Assembly: GCF_022682495.2 (NCBI RefSeq)
Contig: NC_071393.1
Location: 95,345,010-95,409,009, forward strand
DNA length: 64,000 nucleotides
Origin: Desmodus rotundus
Lineage: Eukaryota > Chordata > Mammalia > Chiroptera > Phyllostomidae
Direction of reading: 5' to 3'
Shown here: piece by piece, positions 1-11,589 of the stretch
Numbering within the stretch: the stretch's first letter is position 1
How the letters are laid out: every line of letters begins with the position of its first letter
The notes under the pieces: model-generated
The model's database searches: none
Seen by the model: only the letters and a program-made list of their open reading frames with translations
What the model was told of the DNA's origin: nothing
Made by a program: the position numbers and the translations under genes

Positions 1-45
1 ATAGTGTAATCACTTACGTGTATAAATACTAGCTATAATACAGCT

Positions 46-410
46 TTATTAGTTTGCTGGGGCTGCTGTAACAGAGACCACAGAAACCAACAGAAATGTA
101 TTTCTTTACTTCTGGAGGCCAGAAACCCAAGACCAAAGTGCTGGCAGGGGTAATCTCTTCTGGGACCTCTCTCCTCGGCTGACAGAGGACCGACCGTTTC
201 CTAGCTGTGTCTTCGCACGGCCTTTCCTCCATGTCCTAAGCTCCCCTTCTGATAAGGACCCTAGTCACGTTTGACTGGGACTTACCTGTATGACCTCGTT
301 TTACTTTAATCACTTCTTTAAGGTCCTTTGTCCAAATACAGTCATTCTGAAGTACTGGGTTAGAATGTCAACATACGAATTTAGGGGGGATATAGTTCAG
401 CTCATAACAA
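46..410 (-). mobile_element. MLT1A-type MaLR solo LTR, reverse orientation
   Basis: The segment starts with ATTAGTTTGCTGGGGCTGC and ends near TTCAGCTCATAACA. It carries in order the CAGAAATGTATTTCTTTAC, TTCTGGAGGCCAGAA and TGATAAGGACCCTAGTCA blocks seen in reverse complements of MLT1A LTRs. These are old ERVL-MaLR solo LTRs shared by placental mammals. No internal retroviral sequence is visible. Subfamily is from memory of the consensus. Confidence 0.8.
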
Positions 411-419
411 CTTTCTGTG

Positions 420-2300
420 AAAAAGAAGTTCAGAGGCGTATAATAGTGAGAGCAGGTAACACGAACCTGACTTATCTGGGAGGTCACTGAAGGCCTCTCT
501 GAGGAAGTGACATTTGAGTTGTATCTCAGCCTAGGTTCCCCCAAAGGCAGACCCTGGGACAAAGGCATGCACGCAGGTGGTTTATTTGTGAGGTGATCTC
601 AGAGGGGCAGGAGGAGAGACAGCCAATACAAAGGTGCGTTGTTGAGTTGGCCAGGGCTAGAGGCAATTGGGCTCATCCTGCTGGGACTCCTCAGGGGCAT
701 CCCAGAAGTAACCTCCCAGGAAATGAAATGGAGAAGCATGCATCCATCGCCGTGATTCCCAGTGGTTAGGGATGGCCACCCCAATGCTAACTGTCCTGTG
801 CTCGGGGCCAGAAAAGTCCTGGCACAGGAGTGAGAGACGCGGGCAGTGGACCAAGCTGAGACCTGTCGGATCCCAGCTGTGCAAGGCCGGTTGAAGCCTG
901 TGTAGAACTGGTCGCCAGAGCAGGGGCTGCAGTAGGATGTGGGGGTGAGAGGCATGAAGGTATACCATGAGGCATCAGCACAAGCTGTAAGCTACAGGAT
1001 GAGTAGGGGTTCACCAGCGAAGGGTGTGGCAAGAAGAGCTTTCCTGTCGGGAGCCAACCAACAGCCGACCCTCGACACAGTAGGGACGGATGAGATGCGT
1101 CTGCACGGCAGAGGCAGCTGTGGCTGGACTCCCTGTATATCTCTTCTTGCATGCATGTCTCTGCTATTACTAGGTGGTGGGATTTTTGAGCACTTGTATT
1201 TCAGGTCCACTGATCTGCAGAATTCCAATGCAGTTGTACAAAATGATTTCTTGGCCATAGAACAAAAGTCCCTTATAACCTCTCAACAGCCTACTTCTCC
1301 TACCTATTGGAAGATTAAAATTAGACAATGGGCAGGCTAGCTGCCTGAAAAATGGAGAAAAGTTTTACTAGATGTCCCCCTTAGTACAACCCCCCCATTC
1401 CTTGGACAGGAGTAATAATGGATGGAACTAGATGGGTAAAAGAGCAAGGAAAATAGGTGAACTATTATGGTTTAAGCACGAGGGAACAAATACAAAGATC
1501 ATCCCCTGCAAAGTGCATAAAGAAAGAACCTAGACAGGAAGACAGATGGCTGAGTTAGAGAGCCTAACCACATAGGCCCTTTAATAGTTCACATATAACC
1601 GGTCTAGTCTAGCGTATCTTTTTGACCTATGCCAAATTCTGTAAACTTTGTTAGACAGCAAATGATCAACAGCCATTTGAAACTTTGTACATGTAGTTAC
1701 TTGTTGTCTGATTGATAGCCCTCCTGGTCAAAATAACTTTTGTTTAGTATAAACAAATCTGTAGAACTTCCTGTACATTTCCTTGGTATTTCTGTATAAA
1801 CTTTTTCTGCTTGAGAAATCATGCCATGTACCTGTTCCTTTGATGTTATATAACAAATCCCTATAAAAATAAAGCTTGATTAAACTCTTAGAGTTCGGTC
1901 AGACCCACAAGGGCTGGCCATTCTCCGGCATCAAACTTGGTGTCTGACCCTTCATTCGTTGCCTGCTCTGTCCATCCTTCAGGGACCCTGAGACCCGCCG
2001 AGGCTGGACCCCGGCACTTTCCCAGCAGAGGAAACAGTGCGTGCAAAGACCCTGGGGCAGAAGGGAACACAAAACACTCAGGGGAGAAGCCACGGTGGGA
2101 GATGAGGGAAGGCAGGCACATGCCAGACAACGCAGGCCCATACTGAGGGTTCGGAACATTATCCTAAAGGGATAGGGCCTAGTGAAGGGCTTTAAGTGGG
2201 AGATAGGGAGAGCCCCCTAACTAATTTGTGTTTTAAAAGTTTACCTACTTGGTAGAGACAGGCTTTGGGTGAAAAGCATGGCTATTTGGTGACTTTACTG
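420..2300 (+). repeat. Ancient mammalian interspersed repeat, broken by later insertions
   Basis: Pieces near 480-530 (GAGGAAGTGACATTTGAGTTG region), 990-1044 and 2017-2300 read as one old element. It belongs to the family with the 'bring-together' phrase of extra-small fillers such as GCAGAGGAAACAGTGCGTGC and GTGAAGGGCTTTAAGTGGG. Related copies appear at about 40.13-40.64 kb and 53.64-54.2 kb. The stretch 540-985 between the first two pieces looks like another, unassigned old insertion, possibly LTR-like. I do not name the family. Confidence 0.45.
1045..2016 (+). mobile_element. Class II (ERV2/betaretrovirus-like) solo LTR with 6-bp target-site duplication
   Basis: The element begins TGTCGGGAGCC and ends GGACCCCGGCA, so it has canonical TG...CA ends. 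It is flanked on both sides by CTTTCC (1039-1044 and 2017-2022), a 6-bp duplication typical of class II ERVs. A TATA-like CCTATAAAAATAAAGC around 1860-1875 also supplies an AATAAA signal, placing U3 to the left and R/U5 to the right in plus orientation. No primer-binding site or gag follows, so it is a recombinant solo LTR of 972 bp. It interrupts an older repeat. Confidence 0.85.
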
Positions 2301-3093
2301 AAGGGTAGCATTCATCCACCTACTTTCAACCAGGAATGAAGGTGACTAAACCCAAAACCACTGAAGTGCTTCCTGTGGCAATTGGAGGTGCCTCCTGGTT
2401 TGAAATGACTTCCTGAGAAGGAAACGAGTTAAGCAGGAGGAGGGGGATGCCTCCTGGGGAAGGAAGGTGACCAGTCAAACCTCCTCGTAAACATGCTCAG
2501 CACAGATCTCTAGCAACAAACGGGTGATGTTTGCTACCGGGGAGCCCGCGCCTATGGAGCGCTTTCAGCAGACGTGCCTGGTTTACCTGGGTGATTAGGA
2601 TTGCTTATGGTAAATAAATATGGAAATCTATGAATTTATGGAGCATGCATTCCTTTTGTCACTAGGTAAGATCTGAGTATAAAGTTGAGATGTTTCAAAA
2701 CCAAACTAGCTTGCTTCTGTGGGAGTAATGTAGTCACATAGAGTTCTTAGAGCCCTCATATGTAAATCTGGGCAGAGCAAGTCCTGATGTGATGAAATAG
2801 GACTTGGTGGGCAGCTATAATGGTCCCAGACCTCTGCCTGCCTCATGGTGCCTCCTGTAGCCTTGAAATTATTCCTAAGTCTTGGTGCTGGATGCAGTCC
2901 CCGACTCATGACAGTCTGATTTGACAGTTCAGTGCTTCGTGTCATCTCAGGAGGTCAACATGTGCAGTCTCATCCCAGGTCCATTAAATGCACGTTTTCT
3001 CTGCCTTTTGGACCATTGTGTCTTCCAGAGTGGATGTTTTTAGATTCCAACTACGTCCACAAAGTCTCCAAAATTCCTTTGTCCTTGACTGTG
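2301..3093. other. Unique non-coding stretch
   Basis: No gene, repeat family or RNA is recognised here. Open frames are short. Two similar short phrases with GCCTCCTGG occur at about 2390 and 2448. Confidence 0.5.
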
Positions 3094-3200
3094 TCCTAAT
3101 GCAGCAATTTTCAGCCGTTTTCATCTCATGGCACACATAAACTAATTACTAAAATTCTGAGGCACACCAAAAGATATATTATTGAAAAATAGGTACTTTA

Positions 3201-5753
3201 GGTCAGGATGGGGCGTAGGCAGGCATGGCTTGCTGTTCACACACATCAAAATTATAAAATTACAATTAAAATATAAAACAACCATCACTCAGAAACATCA
3301 GAAATCGAGATGAATGGAAGTCTGACAGCTACTGAATTAAAGAAACCACACCCGTCCATCCAGTTAGAAGGGGCGCAGGCATGGACCGGGCTGGTCCCAC
3401 ACCCATGTGTGGTAGGTAAAAATTACGGAGGGATATCTCAGGAGCAAGGAGTCCCAGCCCCACACCAGCTCCCTGCCTCCCAGCCCAGGATTCTGGTGGC
3501 AGGAAAATAAGTCCCCACAACTTCTGGCTGCAAAAATCAGCAGGGATTGAGTCAATGGAAGAAACTTGTGGAGCCCTGAAGAGTTCTCCTTAAAAAAAAC
3601 ACACAGGGACTGACCTACTCAGTCTCACTCCCAGCACTGGGTTAACAACTTGAAAGGCACCAGTGGCAGTGAGGGAGAAACTGAAGTGTCTGGCATCAAG
3701 GTCAGCAGAGGCCATTGTTCCTTTTCTAAACCCTCCCCCACAAAGCCAGCAAGCTAGTACCATAACTGAGACTCCATCAACCTGGCTAACACTGTTTCAC
3801 CCACCTTGGAGATCCCCAGAGACCCTGCCCCACCCAACTTACAGCCACACCCAAGCTTCTTTTCCATGTAAATGACTGGTCTTGCCTCATGCTTTACAAC
3901 TTCCTAAATCCTGTCAAACAAGCAACAGCTGACTTCAGTGAGCCCCAGGCCCAGGACTAGCAGCAGCCAGCCTCGATTCACAGCTTGGCTTCACCTGGGA
4001 ATCTCCAAGCCCAGCACAAGTAGCAGCCATCTCAGATTGCTTTATAGTTCAGGCAGGGTGGCCCAGGGCAAAACACAGGTCAGGGCTGATGTTGGCCAGT
4101 ACCACTCGGGAAACCCCAGAGCCAGTACACCCAGTGGACAGCTACAGACCACATCGGAGTACCACCACCCTGCCCCTTCACAGCTGATCCTCCCAAGAGG
4201 GGAGAGGTTGGTGGTCAGTGATCACAGCCAATCCTTACTGACTGGCCTGGGTAAATCCCTCCCATTCATCTGCCAACAGCCCCTCCCATTCATCTGCCAA
4301 CAGCAACCAATGTTCAAATGCAAGAGGGGGGTGTACTCAGCCCACACAAAGGGTGTACCTCAAGTACTCAGCTTGGTGATAGGGGAGCCTGTGCCACCAG
4401 ACTCTACAGGACACCTACTATATTAGGCCACATTACCAAGACACAGAGTCAAACCAGCTCTACCTAATACATAGAAACAAACACAGGGAGGCTGCCAAAA
4501 TGAGGAGACAAAGAAATATGGTCCAAATGAAAGAACAGATCAAAACTCCAGAAAAAGAACTAAACAAAATGGAGATAAGCAATTTATCAGATGCAGAGTT
4601 TAAAACACTGGTTATAAGGATGCTCAAGGAACTTAGTGAGGACCTCAACAGCATAAAAAAGACCCAATCAGAAATGAAGGGTACACTAATTGAAATAAAG
4701 AACAATTTACAGGGCAACAAGAGTAGAGTGGATGAAGCCAAGAATCAAATCAGTGATTTGGAACATAGGAAGGAAAAAACAACCAATCAGAACAAGAAGA
4801 AAAAATAATCCAAAAAAGCAAGGGCAGTATAAGCAGCCTCTGGGACAACTCCAAGAGGTCCAATATTTGCATCATAGGGGTGCCAGAAGGAGGAGAGAGA
4901 AAGAATGAAATTGGAAATGTATTTGAAAAAATAATGAAAGAAAACTTCCTTTATTTGGTGAAGGAAATAGACACGCAAGTCCAGGAAGCACAGAGAGTCC
5001 CAAACAAGATAGATGCAAGTAGGCCCACTCCAAGACACATCATAATTAAAATGCCAACAGTTAAAGATAAAGAGAGAATCTTAAAAGCAGCAAGAGAAAA
5101 GCAGTTCATTACCTACAGGGGAACTCCCATAAGACTGTCAGTTGATTTCTCAAGAGAAACTTTGCAGGCTAGAAGGGATTGGCAAGAAATATTCAGTCAT
5201 GAAAAGCGGGGACCTATAGCCAAGATTGCTCTACCCAGCAAAGCTATCATTTAGAATCGAAGGGCAGATAAAGCTCTTCCCAGACGAGAAAAAAACTAAA
5301 GTGCATCATCGCCAGACCACTATTATATGAAATGTTAAAGGGACTAATCTAATAAGAAGATCAAAACTATGAACAATAAAATGGCAATAAATACATATCT
5401 ATCAACAATTGAGTCCAAAAAACAAAGTCATCAAGAACAACAGAGATGGAATTATGGATACAGAGGGTGTTTTGATGGTTGCCAGATGGGAGGGGACTGT
5501 GGGGGAATGGGTGAAGAGGTGAGGGGATTAAGAATTACAAATAGGTAGTTACAGAATAGCCATGGGGATGTAAAGTACAGTATAGGAAATGGAGTAGCCA
5601 AAGAACTTACACATAAGACCCATGGACATGAACAATGGTGGGGGGACTGCCTGAGGGAATGGGAGATACTGGGTGGAGGGGGACAAAATCAGGACACCTG
5701 TAATAGCATAATCAATAAAATATAATTAAGAAATAAAAAAAATCAATAAATGT
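3201..5753 (+). mobile_element. HAL1-like half-L1 retrotransposon (5' UTR + ORF1 + 3' UTR, no ORF2)
   Basis: A plus-strand L1-type 5' UTR (about 3201-4490) is followed by an ORF1 remnant (4500-5254). After only about 0.5 kb of 3' UTR it ends in an A-rich tail with AATAAA motifs. No endonuclease or reverse transcriptase sequence lies between ORF1 and the tail. The flanks carry an imperfect duplication around AAAAATAGGTA (3185-3195 and 5755-5765), so the short structure was the inserted copy, not a later deletion across a boundary. HAL1 elements are known to move with L1 enzymes supplied in trans. The first 1.3 kb contains a 24-bp tandem duplication (4258-4305). Confidence 0.82.
4500..5254 (+). 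pseudogene. HAL1/L1 ORF1p remnant, frameshifted
   Basis: Two frames carry it. The first (4500-4808) is a charged coiled-coil-like N-terminal part with heptad-like KEQIKTPEKELNKMEISNL. The second (4880-5254) holds the RRM and C-terminal part, with MPEGGERKNEIGNVFEKIMK near its start and RILKAAREKQFITYRGTPIR further on. A stop and a frame change separate them at 4806-4880. Intact L1 ORF1p is an RNA-binding trimeric chaperone of about 340 residues, so this copy cannot make a full protein. Confidence 0.85.
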
Positions 5754-5931
5754 AAAAAATAGGTATATTTTTTATTCATTCACATCAGATGGTTATTGTT
5801 GTGTTGGCTGTTGTATTTTTTTTAACTTAATAACCTAACAGAAAACAGGTCAGTGCCCCCGACCAAACATTCAGGTATTGCATATTTTAAAAATCCTTGC
5901 TGCACACCAGTTGAAAATCGCTGTCCTAATG

Positions 5932-7155
5932 CGTAGCTCGGAGTCTCACATCCTATTACCCCAGCAGGAGTTGAATGTTTGCTCCAGAAGGGACCCTTTT
6001 TATTCACTCTCTCTTAGCCCCTCCCCTCAATAAGTCCTCTGGGGTTTCAAGAGATCTTGCTCACAGAACAAGTTACAGTTACCAAGAAAAAATTAAAATA
6101 GTTTTTCCAACTTTAATCAAAGACATTCATAACTACCGTTCAAGAGCTTCTGACCAGCGTGAAACTGCCTACCACATGAACTTGACAGCATTTCAGACAA
6201 AAGCGGAGAAAAATGGCCTCTTTACATTGATAAATGTTCAATGGAGGGGAGGAGGAAGGGAATTCTTTTTCAAATTTTGGAAACACTTCTCAAAGGGACC
6301 CCAGGTTAGAAACCACTGCTATATATATTCCTTTATTCTCATTCACTTTGTCCCGCACCTAACATTTCTCTGACCGATCAAAAGCTCTTCAATTTTCCCT
6401 GTGGTTCATTTGCTCCCACCTTCGTACTTTACCACCCGCAACGCTCGTAATGTCTGAAGCTCTCCGAGAATATTGACTTTCAAATCCCATGTAAAAACGT
6501 TCGGTATTCATCTTGGAAGTAGCCCACTGGGTGAGACTCTGAACCTGCCCACAGGCCCATTTCCCTCCACCGGATTTCCTGCTAATGGCCTGGGCTCCGC
6601 CATCTGGCCCCTCCCCAGCAGGCGCACTCCAAAGGGGACTGAACACAGGGATGTGTGGCTTGCAGGGGGGAAAGTTAAATCTCCCGTTCCTATTCCTTGT
6701 TCTAAAAGGAGAAAACCATTTTTATTAACTGCTAAATGTGCATGGACAAGCAGTACATATATTACTTTATTAATACATTCGAATATATTCAGGTGGAGCT
6801 CAAAACTTTTTTTAAGAGCAGTGGACAATCCAAAACATGTAAATGCCACTGTTGGAAGCATTCTTCCACCCGCTACCCTCTCCTCTCCTCTTCTCTCCTC
6901 TCCTCCCACCTGCAGCCCTATCACCTGGAGGGTTTTCCAGCTGCCACCTTTCTCCAATCTCCACTCTGCTGCCTCTGCTTCAGCACTCCCCCCCTCCACC
7001 CAGCTCACTCTCCACCCAGTCTCCTGGGCCAGGTGTTTCGGAGGCTCCTTGTGTGCTCACCTGCCGTCAGATGGGTCTGGGCCCTGCTCCCCAGCCCAGC
7101 CCCACAGACTCCCAAACCGTGACCCATTTCTTGAGTCCAAAGCCTAGCTCAAAGC
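5932..7155. other. Unique non-coding stretch
   Basis: No repeat family or exon is recognised. The AT-rich block at about 6690-6850 is free of simple repeats and could be conserved non-coding DNA. Overlapping open frames on both strands at 6473-7147 have proline- and serine-rich low-complexity translations and no domain. Confidence 0.45.
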
Positions 7156-7159
7156 CCAG

Positions 7160-7500
7160 GGCTCTACGTACATGGGTGATTGTGTAATCAAGATGTATCA
7201 ACAATATAAAAATGTCCCTTAAATGTAAAATAGGTAGTCAAAACTAAAAAAAAAATCTAAATACCTACCAGTGGGGTTTGGAGGAGAAATAAAGCTTAGG
7301 GTATATCTATAAGATGCTCTACTATGCAGCCATTAAAAATTATGTTCTCCAGAAACTTCTAATAGCATGGGGCCATTTTCAAGCTGTAACATCAAGTGCA
7401 AAAGCAGGCCTCAAAACCTACAAGGTTAATCTCAACTATGAAACTGTAGATTTGCTCAGGAAAACAAGCCTGGAAGGAAACTCGCTGAAGTGTTCCTAGA
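7160..7500 (+). mobile_element. L1M-type LINE fragment
   Basis: The phrase CTATGCAGCCATTAAAAA at about 7321-7340 is the well-known L1 ORF2 C-terminal/3' region signature. The flanking text (repeated 'ataaaaa' blocks and the TAACATCAAGTGCAAAA stretch) fits an old mammalian L1 in plus orientation. Both ends are diffuse. Confidence 0.6.
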
Positions 7501-9050
7501 GACTTCCTCGGCCTTCATTCAGCGATTCGACAAGTGCTGGCCGTCCAGCCCGGAGCTGGCCCAAGCGATGACGTCGTGGCTGACTTTGGTTTTCCACTTT
7601 ACGTGTTTCTGGGCATCTTTAGTTTTCTGCAAAGGACCAGTTTTACTTGTACATTTATAAAACTAAAAGAGAACCACACAGTCTTTTTCTTATAAAAGCT
7701 TATACTGTGAATCCAAAGACACTTTTTGAAAATCTATATTGTATGTACTGATTCCTGCTAGCTTACCACATTTTTTTTTTTTACCCCTTAGAAAAATCTC
7801 TAGGGGGTAACTGGGTATTATTTCTTCTAGAGAAAGGGTGGTGCTTTTCCTGGGTAGTTATTCTCTCTAGAAATCCAGGGATCTTCCCTCTTATCATTAG
7901 TTACCCTCCCCCACCCCACAGCCAGAGGCCCCAAACATCAGTAACTGAGCCCCAATTAGCAAAAGGGCTATGACAAATCAGCCCACCAGCCCCTCCCCTG
8001 GCATCCAGACATACATCAACAGGAAGGAGTGAAGTTAGACATAAGGCAGAACTTTCCTTTCAGCATGGTGGTTACACCATGAAGTGGGGAAGCTCCCTTC
8101 TCCACAGGACTCAGGAGTGGGCTGGGTAACAGCAGGCCCACTGGGAGCCTCCTTCCACCCCTAAAACCCCAGTGAACCTCCATGGAGCCCTGAGGGGGTC
8201 TCGTCCCCAGGGGTTTCTGCTGCTGAGATCCAAAGCATCCCTCACCCTCCACGCTGGCAAACAGAATTGTTTAGAACTAACCCAAGGCCAGCTGGCCAGG
8301 CTGCCCCAACATGCCCACCTCATTCAGGAGGGGCTGTGGTCAGGCCCAGGTGGCCTCCAGGCCACTCACGGCCAGAGGAAGGGTTTCGGTTGCCCAGTGA
8401 CAGTCCTGGGACAGTAGCCCTCACACCTTGGCTAATCAGCACTCAAAACACCTTGGACCCCAATGAGGCCCACGCTTCTCCCCCCACCCCCTCACACCTT
8501 CTCCCTCCAGGCCTCAGCCACAGTAACACAGCCCCTCCTCCAGTCTCAGGGTTCCCTTGTGCCCTCCTCTTCCTCCAGGCAGAAAGTGGGTTTAGAGAGG
8601 CTGTTCCGAGGATGAGGAGGGAGCCCCACCCTACAGCTACTCTCAGAATGGGGTCGGGGAGAGGACAAACCCAGAGAAGGTGGGAGACCAGAAAAAAGGG
8701 CAGGTGAAGGCACACAGGTGCACAGTGGGGCTAAGGCCGAGCAGAGCGGTGCAGAAACGTGTGCAAGATGAGAGGGTGACGTGCTGAGCTGTGAAAACCA
8801 TGGATGAGCAAGGAGGGAGGGGTCTCACGGAAGAACTAACATCACCCTGCAAGGGGGTGAACACTCCTGCCCAAGCACCGTTTTCCCAGATGATGTCTTG
8901 AACACCCTGAACTGTGTCCTATGGTTAAAAACCGGCATCCGGACCTTGCCATTTAGTGCCGGTGGGTGGGGTGGCTTTCCCCAGAGTCCAGAAAGAGGAA
9001 TGGCAGATGGGGGCCGCGGCCATTGCAAGCGCCAAGACCCTAATGCACTT
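7501..9050. other. Unique non-coding stretch
   Basis: No repeat or gene is recognised. A CRE-like TGACGTCG lies at 7569-7576. From about 8000 to 8720 the DNA is GC-rich and stop-poor, giving several overlapping open frames without recognisable domains. Confidence 0.45.
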
Positions 9051-9056
9051 GCGTGC

Positions 9057-9215
9057 ACGTGCACACACACAAACACACATTACAGACACACTCACACTCA
9101 CACATTACAGACACACTCACACTCAACACACATACAGGCACAGATGCCACCCTTGTGCACACACCACACATGCACACGTGTGGCGTACATGCCAGACACA
9201 CACACGTGCACCTCT
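9057..9215. repeat. CA-rich microsatellite, degenerate
   Basis: Interrupted CA repeats include a duplicated unit with CATTACAGACACACTCACA at about 9079-9121. The histidine-threonine open frames here are translation artefacts of the repeat. Confidence 0.85.
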
Positions 9216-9219
9216 CACA

Positions 9220-10655
9220 GCCAGTAGAGCAATCAAAGCCCGGTGCCAGTGTGGCAGCCCATTTTGGACCCCTGAGTTTTCACAATGAAACCTTTAATGG
9301 CAGTGGAGAGCAATCATGCCCGCGGTGCATGGGCACTATGGCCCTCCACGCTGAGGTCAAGTTCCATTCTTCTCAGTAACAGCCATTCAGCCAGAGTGAA
9401 AAAGAGGGGCGTTCTCCTGTCCCTTCAGAGGGGACAGCACACTGCAGCCTGCCTGACGGACTGCTACCCAATCTCCCACCACCCTCCAAAGCCTCCACTG
9501 CGCCTGCGCCCGCCCCTGCCCCTGCCCCTGCCCTTGGTCTCTCCCCCCCAGAGCCTGCGCACCCCCCTTCCTTCTTCCCTCAGCGTCTCTGAGCAGCAAC
9601 ACCACCCCCCAACCCCACACCCGTCCTTAACTGTCACCCAACACACAATGCTGAGGAAGTCCTTCCCTACCTGGAAGCTTCCCTCCGTTCCGTGGTTGGG
9701 TTCCCTTCAGCACTGGCTGCCAGGCAGCCCCAGACCCCAGGGGAGGTGAGTGTCCTGTCAAAGTGAGACGGCGCAGCCTGGCTGGTACCGAGGCAGGCGT
9801 ATGAAGAACGTGTGAACGGTGACAGAGAAAGACATCGCTCTCTTTCAGCCTCCGTGACCTGGTCCTTCCACCCCCAAGGGTCGAAGGGAACTGGCCAGAC
9901 GCATCCAGCACAGGAGGCAGCTGCCGCTCCCTACCCCCCACGCCGGCCCACACTCAGTCCACATCACAGACAGAGGGGCTTCCGGAGCTTTAACTCCCAA
10001 ACGTCAGCCCCAGTTCCCACACCCTGGCCCTGACTCTCTGCTCACCCCCAGCAACCCCGAAATGCCTCCTGCAACCCCACCCACCTGAGCCTCCCCAGGT
10101 GGGGCAGCAGCTGAGACCCTCATGGAGGTCAGAGCATCAGTCCACTGGGTGCCGACCCACACGCGCAGGCCGTGCAGCGGTTGTTGAGCCTGCTAAATCC
10201 CTCGTGGCGGAAGGGAAAAGTCACTTTGAATTGTACCCTCGGTCTGTCTGGTTTCTCAAGAGGTAGCACGAGTCAACTGTCATCCTTTCATTTGGAACTG
10301 GCATTGGGGAGCAGGTGGGGCTCCTGGGCACTCTGGTAGGACTCTGGTTCCCAGTGAAGGGATTAGGGCCCAAAGCCCAAGTCATTCTGAGCACAGACTA
10401 TGAGTCCATGAGGGGTGACCCTTCGGGCCCCCTTCCTGGGCCACAACTTGCCTGCTGACAAGAAGCATATGATTCCAAGGAGAACTCTGATCTCAGAGGG
10501 AAACCGAGTCAGGCAGTCCCAGCTTTGACCCCTGGCCCATCTGTTCTTTCCTCTCCACTCCACCAAAATTAACCAAAACAAAAAGTTAGAAATAATCACC
10601 CAGATTAAACAAAACAAGAGACCAAACTAGCAATGCAATGGTGCATGATTCTTAA
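9220..10655. other. Unique GC-rich non-coding stretch
   Basis: Mostly GC-rich and pyrimidine-rich plus-strand DNA. It contains a short CCCTGC/CCCCTG iteration at about 9508-9535. A donor-like GAG|GTGAGT occurs near 9747, but no matching acceptor or domain supports an exon. Confidence 0.4.
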
Positions 10656-10659
10656 TAGG

Positions 10660-11030
10660 AGCTTGGTTTGGGGAAAAAAAACAAACTATAAAATTCATTT
10701 GGGGGACAGCAGAGAAAACTTTATTACAAACTGGGTGTTAGAAGATACTAGGACATTATTAATTTTGTTAGTAGTGACAACATTCTTGTGATTATGTTAA
10801 AAATGTGTTTACAGTTTGTAGATGTACACTGACAGGGTTAGGAGTAGATACTATGATGCAATTTACTTTAAAATGGTCCTGCCAAAAAGATAATAGATGA
10901 TGCAAATAAAGAAAAATGTTAAAAATTGGTCAATGTTAGTGGTGGTATATGGACTTTAGTTGTACTACTCTTTCCACTTTTCTATGACTTGGGAGATTTC
11001 ATAATAAGAAGTTAAAACAAAAACAAACAA
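10660..11030 (+). mobile_element. L1M-type LINE 3' end
   Basis: The order of phrases ACATTCTTGTGATTATG, AATTGGTCAATGTTAG and TTTCATAATAAGAAGTTAAA resembles the 3' UTR of old mammalian L1M elements, ending in an A-rich tail (11010-11035). Plus orientation. Family is from recall. Confidence 0.55.
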
Positions 11031-11124
11031 ATAAAAAACCAAACTCTTTTCAAAAAGGGAAGAAGAATCACAAGAATTCTTCCAGACTTTGTGGTGCCGT
11101 TACAAACCCAGGTTGTAGCTGCGG

Positions 11125-11310
11125 GGTGGCTTCTAGTAGAAAGGGAACGTGCCCTGAAGTCAGAGAGCCTGAGTTCAAGGCCAGCCCAGCTCCTCCCATT
11201 TGCCTGAATGCATTTTCTTTGAGCCTCCGGTTTTCCCTGTTTGCAAAGCAGGAATAATAAAACCATCCCCACCACATGGGGAGAAGTCAGTGAACTCTTA
11301 CAAGTGGAAG
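11125..11310 (+). repeat. MIR SINE fragment
   Basis: The core has the MIR layout: AGTCAGAGAGCCTGAGTTCAA, then a CATTTTCTTTGAGCCTCCGG block and a GCAGGAATAATAAAACC block matching the 'aaatggggataataat' stretch of MIR. Divergent copy. Confidence 0.5.
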
Positions 11311-11589
11311 CACGTGACACCCAGTGGGTCCTTTGCCTCTCCCCTACTTGGGAAGGGGGCCAGCCTGATGCGAGGAGATCAAATGCCAAGTTTAAGAATT
11401 TCCACTTCCTAGAAAATAAAGTAAATGTGCTTCCCCCTATTCCTCCTGCTAAGTGTAACTGGACACCCTGCGTCACATCTAAAACAAACAAGAAGACTGT
11501 GGAAGGTGGAAGATGGGGGCCAGGAGGAGGAAACAGACCAACCCGGGACCTCAAGGCCTCCCGTGATGATGGATTTTTAAAAGACAGTT

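Larger units (their letters stand above)
3102..5923. mobile_element. Non-autonomous hAT transposon with 8-bp duplication, split by a HAL1
   Basis: The left end CAGCAATTTTCAGCC and the right end GTTGAAAATCGCTG form imperfect terminal inverted repeats. Both ends are flanked by TCCTAATG (3094-3101 and 5924-5931), an exact 8-bp target-site duplication diagnostic of hAT elements. Without the inserted HAL1 the element is only about 270 bp (3102-3196 plus 5754-5923), so it never carried a transposase. Families of this kind are abundant in vesper bats. I do not assign the subfamily. Confidence 0.85.

Noticed and set aside
6473..7147. 224-codon open frame, plus strand, with overlapping minus frame
   Set aside because: The translation is Pro/Ser/Leu-rich from C-rich DNA, no known domain is seen, and several frames are open at once.
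8898..9379. Overlapping His/Thr-rich frames
   Set aside because: They cross the CA microsatellite at 9057-9215, and three phases are open together.
9740..9760. Donor-like GAG|GTGAGT at the end of a long plus-strand frame
   Set aside because: No acceptor, domain or promoter context supports an exon, and such donors occur by chance every few kilobases.
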